From Anagrus nilaparvatae (taxonomy: Eukaryota; Arthropoda; Insecta; Hymenoptera; Mymaridae): 64,000 bases of DNA. The notes under the pieces are model-generated. The model did not search any database and was not told the DNA's origin. It was given only the letters and a program-made list of their open reading frames with translations. The stretch spans positions 9,240,501 through 9,304,500 of the forward strand of contig JAKSXM010000231.1 of NCBI GenBank assembly GCA_022575985.1, in the 5' to 3' direction. The position numbers and the translations under genes were made by a program. Shown in pieces: positions 11,110-20,869 of this stretch; the first letter of the stretch is position 1, and each line of letters opens with the position of its first letter.

Positions 11110-11172
11110 CGCGCGTACAAATTCATTTTACAAATTCACTTTACAAATTCACTTGCGTGTGAAAGCAGCCTT
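11110..11172 (-). repeat. Harbinger right terminus: terminal inverted repeat plus subterminal repeats
   Basis: Read inward on the complement, the end starts GGCTGCTTTCACACG and is followed by three ACAAATTCAYTTT-like subterminal repeats (about 11118-11152). It abuts TTA in the Penelope sequence, in line with a 3-bp TWA target. The same 30-bp terminus recurs at 17204-17235 in the opposite orientation. The left terminus of this element was not found. Confidence 0.65.
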
Positions 11173-11378
11173 ACTAAGTAGGTAGTTATCACATATTTCT
11201 AAAATAAGAAATACAGTCAAAAATTAGGTAGTACATTTTATAATTATAAATATTTAATTATTATATTAGTTACATTTTTATATTAATAAAATTTAGATTT
11301 ATTAAAAATAATTAACAATAGTTGAAAATAATAGATTAATTAAACTGTTACACATTCTGAATGCTACTGTTTATGAAC

Positions 11379-11409
<31 letters not shown>

Positions 11410-12005
11410 GAGAGAGAAAAAATATTTACAAATAAAATTCATAAATAAATGACATACAAATAACGACTGCTTGAAAAAAATATTATTTTAAATGATTTGG
11501 TTAAGAAGTATTTCATAGGGAGGAGAGAAATTTTTTAGATCGGTTTTTACATTTAATGCATGCTTTTGTTGTTTTTTAATGTAGAACAATTCAACAAGCT
11601 CTCTTTTTTTTAAATTGCTTTCTTGGTGTAAAATTTCAAACTCCTCGAAGTCAAAATCATGTTCATAGCCTTGATTACTGGTTTCTTTCTTGTGAAGAGA
11701 ATTCACATTGTAGTTTTTCTCACTTCTACTATAATTTTTTTGATGTTCTTCAAAAATTCTTGTACTGGGTAATCTACCTGTTTGGCCAATATATTTACTA
11801 TCACAATCTTTACAATTAATTAAATAAACTATATTTTTATTTTGTCCTTTTTTAATTTTATCTATACCTAAATTAATGAATTTATTAAGTTTGATGAACG
11901 GTATGTGAAAAATAATGTTTAAATAATATTGTTTAATAAAATTTATTATATGATTTGTGATATTTTCATTTACATATGGAAGTTTGAAAAGGTTTCTACT
12001 ATTAA
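11173..12005 (-). pseudogene. Penelope-like element fragment 1: GIY-YIG endonuclease and 3' UTR, inverted
   Basis: The minus ORF 12024-11488 (178 residues) ends in a GIY-YIG nuclease: NIVYLINCKDCDSKYIGQTGR (GIY-YIG core near residues 70-90), TRIFEEH, and KKRELVELFYIKK with the late Glu. GIY-YIG behind a telomerase-like RT defines Penelope-like elements. The RT is missing: sequence homology to the plus copy stops near 12005, where it meets an RT fragment on the other strand. The 3' UTR (11173-11487) includes an (AT)n run at 11382-11402. The arrangement, a 5'-truncated copy inverted against a longer copy, is a known habit of this family. Confidence 0.85.
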
Positions 12006-12255
12006 AAAAATGGAAAATGATCAAAAATTGAACTTTCTAGATCTTATGATAAATAGAGATAATTATGGCAACATCTTAAATAATTGGTATAGAAAATCTA
12101 CTTACTCAGGCAGAGTTTTGAATTGTTTATCTAATCATCCTATGCAACACAAAATAGCAATCATCAAAAATCTTACTGACAAATCTATTAAATTGGCTGA
12201 TAAAGAATTTCAACCGAACAACCTCAAATACATTAATGAAATTGTTACAGTTTAA
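12006..12255 (+). pseudogene. Penelope-like element fragment 2a: C-terminal RT/linker
   Basis: The translation KMENDQKLNFLDLMINRDNYG, then NNWYRKSTYSGRVLNCLSNHP, then QHKIAIIKNLTDKSIKLAD is the conserved region between RT and endonuclease in Penelope-like elements (FLDLxI, WYRKxTYSGRxLNxxSNHP, KxxIVKNLxDRAIxLSD). It breaks off after INEIVTV. The continuing sequence (NNYPQSLISKQIKKR) appears only at 14165, so about 1.9 kb has been inserted. Confidence 0.85.
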
Positions 12256-14155
12256 ATGCTGGTAAATCTAATTCCGTAATTTTAAGATTTAAAAAGAATT
12301 TTTAAATTAAAAATTGAAAATATAAATAAATAAAAATGGTGACATGTAGATTCAGAAAAATATTTTTTTTTTTTGAATTTAGTTAAAATGAATCTACTTA
12401 TTTAAAAACTTAATAATTTATAATTTAATTATTTATGACGAACAAAAATAAAATTTAATTTGACCAGCTTGTCCGCAAGATTAGGTCGTGAGAAAGAAAA
12501 GATCCATCTACTATATTGAAATATAAAGAGAGAAAATTTTAGAGTTCAAAAAAAAATTTTTTTTTTTTTTTTGATTTTTGAAACTTTTAATTACAATTTG
12601 GTACTTATTTTTTTTTTATGTTGAGATTTTCCACGTGGACGAATAAAATTTTAGAAATAATACGTGGTTCGACTAATATCGAGGATTTAGATTAAATGTA
12701 AAATTTGGAATTAATATACAATTTGATTTTTGATGAACAAATTTAAATTTATTTATTAAACGCAAAAGAAAATATTTAATTTAAAGATACAAAATTTTGA
12801 CACAAAAATTGAAAATCTAAGTTTTAAAGAAACAAAAAAAAACGAATTACAAAAACTTTTTTATATTTGACCGAAAGGTAAGAGCGTTGACCGTTACTGT
12901 TGCAAGTTCAGGAGCAAGTGGCCGAGACCTTCACCTGCTTTCAGAGCCTCGGTCAACGCTCCCACTTCTCAGAATTTCTTTCCCATTTCCCATACTTTTA
13001 GATACAGTTCACTGCACCCACGCGCATAAGGAGATGCTTGCGCATTTCTTCTTGGGCCTAAACGGAAGAAAGGAGGTGCATTCATTTTGTTTTTAATCGA
13101 TGCACTTCCTTCTTTTACAAAATCTAATGAATCACACGTAATAGGAATTCTAGAAATTTCTATATTACGTGTTTTATTATGACGTGGTACCATCATAGAA
13201 TAATATTACTTACGTATAGAAAAACAGTTCTTATGTATTTTTTTCCGCTTGAATTTTAACTAAACATGAGATGTTAGATGGAGTTAGTCTCAGTCTCTAT
13301 TTCCCCCTCTTTACATACCGACTATAATCTTTCTTTTGTTTTTAGGCAGCTGCTATATAAATGTAAGTAAACTAGCGCTTGACTTGAGAAAAAATCGGTG
13401 TTGGCGCAACCGAAATAATTATGAGTTGCGCCAACTCGGTGAAAAAAAATACATAAGAACTGTTTTTCTATACGCAGTAATATTATTCTATGGTACCATC
13501 CACATCCAAACCATGCAATACATATGAAATTCCTTTTTTATTTTAGATTTACAATATAATTCTTATTTATTTATTTATTTATTTATTGCATGTACATTTA
13601 TTTGCCAATTTATTTACTTAAAAATTATTACATTATTATTTATACCAAAAAGTTTTTAAATTCTATTTTATTATTATTTTTTTTTTGTTAAAGTTTTAAA
13701 TTTTATTTTATTTTTGTTACATTTTTAGAAGTTTTATTATTTTGTTAATAAAAAAGGATTTTAATTTATTTACCCTCCGATTAACTATTAATTAATTATT
13801 TATTTACTTTTTGAAACCTTATAAATTTTAATTCACAAACTTATTTATTAAATACTTTTAAAAAAATTTTTTTTTTGTTTAAATTTTGAATTTTAAAATT
13901 TTTTAGATTTTTAGATTTTTTTTTTTGAAATTTTAGATTAATTTATATAAAAAAAAAAGACCTAAACTTATTTAATTAATCTATTTACGTATAGAAAAAT
14001 TCCATTCGTGTATATTAATTAATCCACAGAAATTTTAAACTAAAATAAGAAACGATGGCAACGACGAGCTGCAGTGGGGAAAATGTCGAATCGAAAATTT
14101 ATTTATTGAAAAAAATTTTAATTTATTATTTTAACTGCATTTCTCCCATCACAAA
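12256..14155. mobile_element. Unclassified ~1.9-kb insertion inside the Penelope copy, with hairpins
   Basis: It separates two adjacent blocks of the Penelope ORF. The middle is folded sequence: GAGCGTTGACCG (12882-12893) pairs perfectly with CGGTCAACGCTC (12950-12961); AAGAAAGGAGGTGCAT pairs with ATGCACTTCCTTCTTT (about 13068-13117); CACGTAATA pairs with TATTACGTG (about 13135-13172). A ~320-bp foldback follows, listed separately. The rest (12256-12860, 13560-14155) is AT-rich with no gene. Confidence 0.55.
13186..13500. mobile_element. Short foldback MITE, ~57-bp inverted arms
   Basis: The left arm (13186-13243, with TATAGAAAAACAGTTCTTAT) and right arm (13444-13500, with ATAAGAACTGTTTTTCTATA) are nearly perfect reverse complements. 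A second hairpin lies inside: GTTGGCGCAAC / GTTGCGCCAAC (about 13401-13437). There is no coding capacity. Confidence 0.8.
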
Positions 14156-14159
14156 ATTT

Positions 14160-14315
14160 TACTGTTGAATAATTATCCTCAATCTTTAATCTCCAAGCAA
14201 ATCAAAAAGAGACTTATTCATTTAAATTCTCTCAATAGTTCACAAAATAAAGATTCTGATACAAACTTTAATAGTAGAAACCTTTTCAAACTTCTATATG
14301 TAAATGAAAATATTG
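14160..14315 (+). pseudogene. Penelope-like element fragment 2b: linker to endonuclease
   Basis: Translates as NNYPQSLISKQIKKRLIHLN and on to SRNLFKLLYVNENI, matching the N-terminal part of the inverted copy (SRNLFKLPYVNENI). It is cut after VNENI by an LTR-like insertion; the reading resumes near 15223 with ITNHIIFHIPF. Confidence 0.8.
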
Positions 14316-15222
14316 CTTCTATATTCCTGACATCTCCGAATATCCCCCCGGAGCCTCCAACTTTTTGTGTTTGGGTGTGAATAAACACAGATAATGAGGA
14401 TGTTCTTATTCGGGTTTAGCCTGTTGGCTAAACTCATTTACTGGTGACAGGAATTCAAATACTAAGTCCTTTTTGTTATTAAAATGCTGATTTATTGACT
14501 TATAAAATGGCTGGCCGTGCTTAGATCTCTTAATAGCGGTCGAGAGACAACCTGAGTACAAGTTAGTTAGTTCAATATCCCCCCGGAGCCTCCAATTTGT
14601 TGTGTTTGGGTGTGAATAAACACAGATAATGAGGATGTTCTTATTCGGGTTTAGCCTGTTGGCTAAACTCATTTACTGGTGACAGGAATTCAAATACTAA
14701 GTCCTTTTTGTTATTAAAATGCTGATTTATTGACTTATAAAATGGCTAGCCGTGCTTAGATCTCTTAATAGCGGTCGAGAGACAACCTGAGTACAAGTTA
14801 GTTAGTTGAGTCAGTTCTGTATTTCAGCTCGTTCTATCTAAGGGACTACATGGTCCCAAGTTCTCTCTGCTCTCTCCTTCTTCTCTCTCGTCAAGAGCTT
14901 GTGCGAGAGCTTTTATAAGCTTATGCTTGAGGGAAATGAGGAGGGGATCGATGCGCGTAATTGGCTTAACGCGGAAAATTTAATGTCCTTAGTAACAGTG
15001 TCTCCAATCATTGGTAATTAGTCTGTCAAAGCGCATGATGGGGGTGGCTTTATTCCCACCTTCAGTACTTCGTGTGAGGTCTTATTATGCACTTTCTTGC
15101 ACGTGCGGTTTCTCGGAATGATGATGCTGATGAAGCATTTTAAATTATAATATCATATTATTTTATTTCTAATAAATCTGTCTAGACGTAATTCTTGGTA
15201 TTTTATGTTTTATCAATTTGTA
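14316..15222 (-). mobile_element. LTR-like insertion (~0.9 kb) splitting the Penelope ORF
   Basis: The inserted DNA starts TGCTTC and ends TACA, so either strand has TG...CA ends, with TAT or ATAT repeated at the edges. On the minus strand it has promoter-like TTATAAAAGC (about 14912-14921) and AATAAA words, as in a retrotransposon LTR. It may be a solo LTR. No coding region is present; the 88-codon minus ORF inside is chance. The assignment is an inference from termini and signals. Confidence 0.5.
14339..14808. repeat. Direct tandem duplication, 2 x 235 bp, inside the LTR-like insertion
   Basis: Units start at 14339 and 14574 (AATATCCCCCCGGAGCCTCC) and end at GTTAGTTAGTT. They differ at only a few positions (CTGGCC versus CTAGCC, CAACTTTT versus CAATTTGT), so the duplication is recent. 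Confidence 0.95.
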
Positions 15223-15732
15223 CATATCACAAATCATATTATTTTTCACATACCGTTCAAACTTAATAAATTCATTAAATTAGGTATAGATAAAATTAAA
15301 AAAGAACAAAATAAAAATATAGTTTATTTAATTAATTGTAAAGATTGTGATAGTAAATATATTGGCCAAACAGGTAGATTAGCCAGTACAAGAACTTTTG
15401 AAGAACATTATAGTAGAAGTGAGAAAAACTACAATGTGATTTCTCTTCACAAGAAAGAAACCAGTAATCAGGGCTATGAACATGATTTTGACTTCGAGGA
15501 GTTTGAAATTTTACACCAAGAAAGCAATTTAAAAAAAAGAGAGCTTGTTGAATTGTTCTACATTAAAAAACATCAAAAGCATGCATTAAATGTAAAAACC
15601 GATCTAAAAAATTTCTCTCCTCCCTATGAAATACTTCTTAACCAAATCATTTAAAATAATATTTTTTTCAAGCAGTCGTTATTTGTATGTCATTTATTTA
15701 TGAATTTTATTTGTAAATATTTTTTCTCTCTC

Positions 15733-15763
<31 letters not shown>

Positions 15764-15880
15764 GTTCATAAACAGTAGCATTCAGAATGTGTAACAGTTT
15801 AATTAATCTATTATTTTCAACTATTGTTAATTATTTTTAATAAATCTAAATTTTATTAATATAAAAATGTAACTAATATA
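15223..15880 (+). pseudogene. Penelope-like element fragment 2c: GIY-YIG endonuclease and 3' UTR
   Basis: The plus reading 15205-15654 carries the same nuclease as fragment 1 (YLINCKDCDSKYIGQTGR, KKRELVELFYIKK, ending NFSPPYEILLNQII). A short deletion removes QKN after FEEH. It is followed by the 3' UTR with an (AT)n run at about 15740-15763, until the MITE at 15881. As part of one copy now in four pieces, it cannot make a full protein. Confidence 0.88.
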
Positions 15881-17101
15881 GGGGAAGAGCGGGTCTTGTG
15901 GCGCAAGCAAAAAAATTTTTTGTTTATAAAGCCAAAAAATTTATTATAAATTATTTATCAAAAAATTTTTTTACTAATATAATATTCAATGTTTTAGGAA
16001 TCAATTTATAATTACTAAATTTAAAAAAAAGACTCCATTTTTTAGAAATAATTAAATAAAAAAAAAGTAGGTTTGGAGGGTCTGCTGGCGCAGGTGTTGG
16101 TGTAATGGCGCACCCCGTCGGGATTAATGGCGCATATATCTACTGCCACCTATATTGTTTTTTTCCTTTTTATTTTTTTTAATATTTTAATGTTTTTTTT
16201 TTGGATTTAGGAAAAATAATAATAAATATAATAAAAACAAAATTTCATTAATCAACTGATATTTTCTTCAGCACTTTTTAAAACTTTTATTGCAACTGCT
16301 ACTATCCCAAAGACCTTTTTTTTTACTCATCTATATAACACAGAAAAAAATACATTCATTAATTTAAAAGTAAAAATTTTTATATTTTTTAAATATCTAA
16401 AATTTTAAATAAATAACATAAAGTTAACTTTGTATTCATAAAACGATTTTAATTTGAGCAAAAAAAAATAAACAATTGGTATAACCTCAAATTTTAAGAA
16501 TTGAAAAATTACTTCACTAATACGAATAACACATGAATAATAAACTTATTATGCAAATATAATTACCTTTAGAACTTATTTATTATTATAAAATAATTTT
16601 GTATTTAAGAATTAAATAATAAATAACATTAATAATAATAAATGTAAGTAGATATTTAACTAAATGCTTAAAAAGACTTGTCAACAAATGCTTAAGGCTG
16701 CGCCACAAAAGCAGCGACAAGTGCGCCAGCATACCCGAACTCGTGATTTTTTTTTTTTTTTAATTTAAAAAAAAAAAAATTATTTAAATAAGAAAATTAA
16801 ATTTTTAATTGCAAAATATTATCTGTAATTTTATAACTAATTAAAAAAAAAACACTTTAGCATATATAATTTTACCTAAATCCTTAGTCTTGTAACGTGA
16901 TTTCTTATAAGAATTCATGCTAAATTTTTGAATTCAAATTTCTAAATTATAAATAGATAAAATATATTTTTTTTGTATTATGTTAAATAAGCTTATAAAA
17001 AATTAAAGATTTCTTACAATTTAAAAAAAAAAAAATTCTTCCTCATATAGAAATAAGAGTGCGCCAGAATACCTGCCGCGCCACAAGACCCGCTCTTCCC
17101 C
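15881..17101. mobile_element. TA-flanked MITE (1.22 kb), pogo/Tc1-like ends
   Basis: The ends are perfect 24-bp inverted repeats beginning GGGGAAGAGCGGGTCTTG. TA is duplicated on both sides, and fragment 1 shows the uninterrupted target. The motif TGGCGCA recurs near the left end (15900, 16085, 16106, 16130) and inverted near the right end (16689-16724, 17060-17082), like subterminal transposase-binding sites. The interior is AT-rich with no transposase. The superfamily call rests on the TA target and is tentative. Confidence 0.85.
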
Positions 17102-17237
17102 TAATAATTAAATATTTATAATTATAAAATGTACTACCTAATTTTTGACTGTATTTCTTATTTTAGAAATATGTGATAACTACCTACTTAGTAAGGCTGC
17201 TTTCACACGCAAGTGAATTTGTAAAAATAGTAAAGGA
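17102..17237 (+). pseudogene. End of Penelope fragment 2 and an abutting Harbinger terminus
   Basis: 17102-17203 finishes the Penelope 3' region (to CTACTTAGTAA). From 17204 it reads GGCTGCTTTCACACGCAAG, the Harbinger end also seen inverted at 11143-11172. Beyond 17237 similarity ends. Confidence 0.75.
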
Positions 17238-18070
17238 AATTACGTTTTTTAAATAATTTTCAAGATAAAATAATAACGCAAAATCTTTTTATCCAGAAAT
17301 TTTTGAAGTATAGTACACCAGCATTTATAAAAAAAATTTTTTTAGCCCCTCGACTTGAGGTTTGCTTTGTTAAAAGACTGCAAGATTTGAAAAAAATTAA
17401 AGTATAATGAGTGAAATCTTTCAAGGAATATTTTTGGATTTTCAGGTTATTTTTGCATAATTTCTGGGTATAGATAGATGCATTTTAAAAAAATTATCAT
17501 CAAGAAGAATTATTTTACAAATTGTAAAAATTTGGAGATAAAGCTACCAACCAGTTTGATTTAATACCATCAACTAAGTTTACTTTTTTTTACAAATTGT
17601 GAAGTTTTTTCTCTAAAGAGAAAACAAATTAAATATATGGATGTGCTTTTTTATCATTAATTTCAGGAGTTTAGGTATGCTGCTGTATAAATAGAACCAC
17701 ATTCGGAGCAGAGCTTAAAAAAATATATTTTCTACTTCAAATACTTATTTCTTTATTTTTTGTAAATATCATTTTCTTTTCTTGATCCTTTATTAATAAA
17801 ATCTAACTCAAAATTTAAGGATTTTTTTGGTACCAGAAAAACGTACAACAGTATGCTAAAATATACTAAAATGTTATATAATGTTCAAAAACGTGCAGAA
17901 AAGTACAAAACTGTTTATAGAGCCGGCAAATTGTCACAAATTTGCACATTTTTTATGCACGTTTTTGTACTTTTTTGCACATTGCTGAACACTATAATCA
18001 TATTTTTACACTTTTTTTCTATTTTTTTAGCATTATTTTGCACAATACGGTCACAATAGATTTTTCCACC
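17238..18070. other. AT-rich non-coding DNA
   Basis: No gene. A loose inverted repeat built on AACGTGCAGAAAAGTACAAA and TGCACGTTTTTGTACTTTTT lies at about 17885-17980. Confidence 0.4.
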
Positions 18071-18244
18071 AGTGATGCATTAAATGAAAAAACCGATCTA
18101 AAAAATTTCTCTCCTCCCTATGAAATATTTCTTAACCAAATCATTTAAAATAATATTTTTTTCAAGCAGTCGTTATTTGTATGTCATTTATAGATGAATT
18201 TTATTTGTAAATATTTTTTCTCTCATATACATATATATATATTA

Positions 18245-19273
18245 GAGTGGACCTATTTTTGGACTTTGTAAAAAAACTTTGCTCCCCGGGTTTTTTTGTG
18301 AAGTTTTAGTCATAAAAAGTTCCCAGTTCCAAGGATTTTGCTTTAGCCCTGCAAAAACACGTGCCTGTAACCACATTTAAATTTAAATAACATGGGAATT
18401 TTGAGTTTTTAGCTATACAAATTTTCACAAAAGCCAAAAAGCGTTTTAAAATGCTAATTTTTACTGGAAAACAAACTTTTATAAGTTGTAAAGACATACA
18501 AACCGCCCTGCATTCATTCCAAAGGGAATTTTGGGGCTAGAAACGCAAATTAACCAGTCCCAATTTCAGGGTTTTCAAAAAAAGTCAATTTTTATCATTA
18601 TCTTTCAAAAGTAATATCTTAAAAACTAATTAAAGAAAAGAGACGAGTAAAAAATTTTTGGAAACTTGAAGCTTGTAAGTAATTATTAAGGCCTTTAAAA
18701 CTCAATTTCGTCAAAATTTACAATTTTGGCAGCAATTTAAATAAATTTAAAAATTGGTCATTTCGGGTCAAAAATTACCAGTAGGTTAATTGACTATAGC
18801 GCTAAGAAAAACAGTGATTAAAATATACGGGTTACGTCGTTTGAAAGGTGACACTTATACCAAAAAAAAAGAACCAACCAGAAGTGTTTTGGTTAATTTT
18901 TGAGGTTGTAGCTTTTTATCGAAAATTACCGAAAAACCCTGTTTTATAAGGTTGAGCAAACATGTAAATTTGCGTTTCTAGCCCCAAAATTTCCTTTGGA
19001 ATGAATGCAGGGCGGTTTTTATGTCTTCACAACATATAAAAATATGTTTTCCAGTAAAAATTAGCATTTTAAAACGCTTTTTGGCTTTTGTGAAAATTTG
19101 TATAGCTAAAAACTCAAAATTCCCATGTTATTTAAATTTAAATGTGGTTACAGGCACGTGTTTTTGCAGGGCTAAAGCAAAATCCTTGGAACTGGGAACT
19201 TTTTATGACTAAAACTTCACAAAAAAACCCGGGGAGCAAAGTTTTTTTACAAAGTCCAAAAATAGGTCCAGTC
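18245..19273. mobile_element. Foldback element (~1.03 kb), TA-flanked, inserted in Penelope copy 3
   Basis: About 300-bp arms (18245-18540 and 18970-19273) are near-perfect reverse complements starting GAGTGGACCTATTTTTGGAC. TA flanks both ends and the insertion lies in the (AT)n tract of the Penelope 3' UTR. Two identical 63-codon ORFs, one per arm, are mirror images and not genes. Related DNA occurs near 29.9-30.35 kb and 48.0-48.2 kb. Confidence 0.9.
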
Positions 19274-19399
19274 TAATATATATATATAGTTCATAAACAG
19301 TAGCATTCAGAATGTGTAACAGTTTAATTAATCTATTATTTTCAACTATTGTTAATTATTTTTAATAAATCTAAATTTTATTAATATAAAAATGTTACT

Positions 19400-20022
19400 A
19401 ATATTTTTTTTTTTTTTTTTTTTTGCAATCGGGGCAGGGGGGTGAGAAGGCACTTACGCCCGAATCAACAGAACCGGTATCTGAACAGTGTCGGACTCCA
19501 AGGGGCAAGGCACTCTGCAAAAGACAGATGCCTTGCCCAAAGCATACCGACAAAACTCACCCCCCATTCTCTGCCTTATATAAGTCACACCCGGAACCGT
19601 TTATCACATTACATCGGGTTGACTTAGGCCATGTATCCTCTTTAATGAAGATCCTTTCTTTCTTTTGTCCTCTCATCCTGGAGGTTCCTTATTTCTCCTT
19701 CTTGTTATTTCGCCATGTCGTCAAATAGATATATACATAGGTTTATAAATTAATAAATATATAAATAAATAAAAAAATTAATATCCTTGTACGTCCTCCA
19801 TTATCTCCCCATTGGTGCCGCGTGCAAGAACCGTCTATTTTGACTGCTCCTACACGCGGCTCCTAGTTAGGGTGTCGTCAATAACTTTTTTGTACGCAGA
19901 ATCTCCTCCACGTACCTTGCCACGACGCTCCATGATTCCTCGTTCTGGAGCATTTTTCCGACTATGTTATCGGGTGTGACTTCTTCAACCTCTGCTTCCA
20001 GCGCTCTCCTTTTAGTTATCCA
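19400..20022 (-). mobile_element. 5'-truncated non-LTR retrotransposon (R1/LOA-like LINE) with poly(A) and target duplication
   Basis: Read on the complement, it ends in a ~20-nt poly(A) (19400-19418 on the plus strand is T). The Penelope target TATAAAAATGTTACTAATAT is present on the left (about 19382-19400) and again as TATAAAATGTTACTAATAT on the right (about 20023-20042), a target duplication of roughly 17-19 bp. The 3' UTR has a perfect 10-bp hairpin GGGCAAGGCA/TGCCTTGCCC (19502-19537). GC content is higher than its surroundings. Confidence 0.9.
19867..20012 (-). pseudogene. C-terminal tail of LINE reverse-transcriptase ORF2
   Basis: About 48 codons read ALEAEVEEVTPDNIVGKMLQ, then NEESWSVVARYVEEILRTKK, then a TAA at 19867-19869. 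This pattern (DNIVxxMLxxEExWxxVxxxxxxILRxK) ends the ORF2 proteins of R1/LOA-group LINEs. The rest of ORF2 was lost to 5' truncation on insertion. Confidence 0.75.
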
Positions 20023-20207
20023 GTTATAAAATGTTACTAATATAATAATTAAATATTTATAATTATAAAATGTACTACCTAATTTTTGACTGTATTTCTT
20101 ATTTTAGAAATATGTGATAACTACCTACTTGGTAAGCTTATAAATTTTGTAACTAATTAATTTTATAGCTCATTGTAAATTATATATGAATTTTTTAATA
20201 AAGGTTC

Positions 20208-20240
20208 CTTGATAAGGTTGTCAGTTTGATGACGAAACGT
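20208..20240 (+). ncRNA. Degenerate hammerhead-ribozyme-like motif in the Penelope 3' end
   Basis: TTGATAA (20209-20215) stands where CUGAUGA would be. It is followed by a 7-bp stem GTTGTCA/TGATGAC (20217-20223 and 20227-20233, with GU pairs, loop GTT) and then GAAAC (20234-20238). Penelope-like elements are known to carry hammerheads. Here C3 is U and G8 is A, so the core should be inactive. Confidence 0.5.
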
Positions 20241-20260
20241 CGGTAAAAAATAATTTGTAT

Positions 20261-20869
20261 TTTTTATTGCTCTTGGTCCAACAAGGTCGTATTATCACGT
20301 AATTTTAATAATTTATTTGGATGTATCAACAGCTTTAAATTTAGAATTAATAAATATTAGGTATAAATAATAAACTGAATGCATTACTTCGTCAAAAAAA
20401 GTTATTTAGTATATTTAAAGTTAACTCAAAGTGCGCTTACCCTACTTCTGAAACGAATATAATATTAGAATATGTTAACCATTATTCATCTTTAAATAAT
20501 AATTAGCAAATGGTTTCGATTTTCTTCATAACATATCTTCAGAAATCACTAGTCATAATTTATCTTTGGTTAAATCAGCAAATCAAGCATCTGTAAATAT
20601 TTCTGAAAAAAGTAGATCAATAAATAACAGTTGTGACGTATTTTCAATTACATTCTTTAAATTTAGAAAAGAAACTTGAATGCTCAATTTTTGACATACC
20701 TGGAGAATATATATCATCAAAACATGAAAAGAAATTTGGTTGAAAATTGGTTCAAAATTCTAAAGAGTCTCAATATAAAATCAAAAAAATATTTAAAAAT
20801 GTAGGGATTGATTGTCAATTATCATTACGATTATAATAAATTTTTATGCTCGAGAACAAACCTAAAAGC
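20261..20869. other. AT-rich DNA, possibly the lost N-terminus of the adjacent transposase
   Basis: No continuous frame. Short stretches look once-coding (for example around 20640-20700) but cannot be assigned. Confidence 0.35.

Larger units (their letters stand above)
18071..20260 (+). pseudogene. Penelope-like element fragment 3 (5'-truncated), carrying two nested insertions
   Basis: It begins at the last coding block (KTDLKNFSPPYEIFLNQII, stop at 18146) and continues through the 3' UTR as three pieces: 18071-18244, 19274-19400 and 20023-20260. Unlike copies 1 and 2 it reads on past CTACTTGGTAAG into CTTATAAATTTTG and a hammerhead-like motif, so it preserves more of the true 3' end and the empty Harbinger target. 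Confidence 0.8.

Noticed and set aside
14574..14600. GGAGGCTCC edge as a tRNA primer-binding site
   Set aside because: It lies inside the inserted unit rather than next to a defined LTR end, and I could not match it to a tRNA.
14406..14672. 88-residue minus ORF
   Set aside because: It lies across the 235-bp tandem duplication of an LTR-like insertion and has no family features.
18306..19212. Two identical 63-residue ORFs on opposite strands
   Set aside because: They are mirror images in the arms of a foldback element, not a conserved gene pair.
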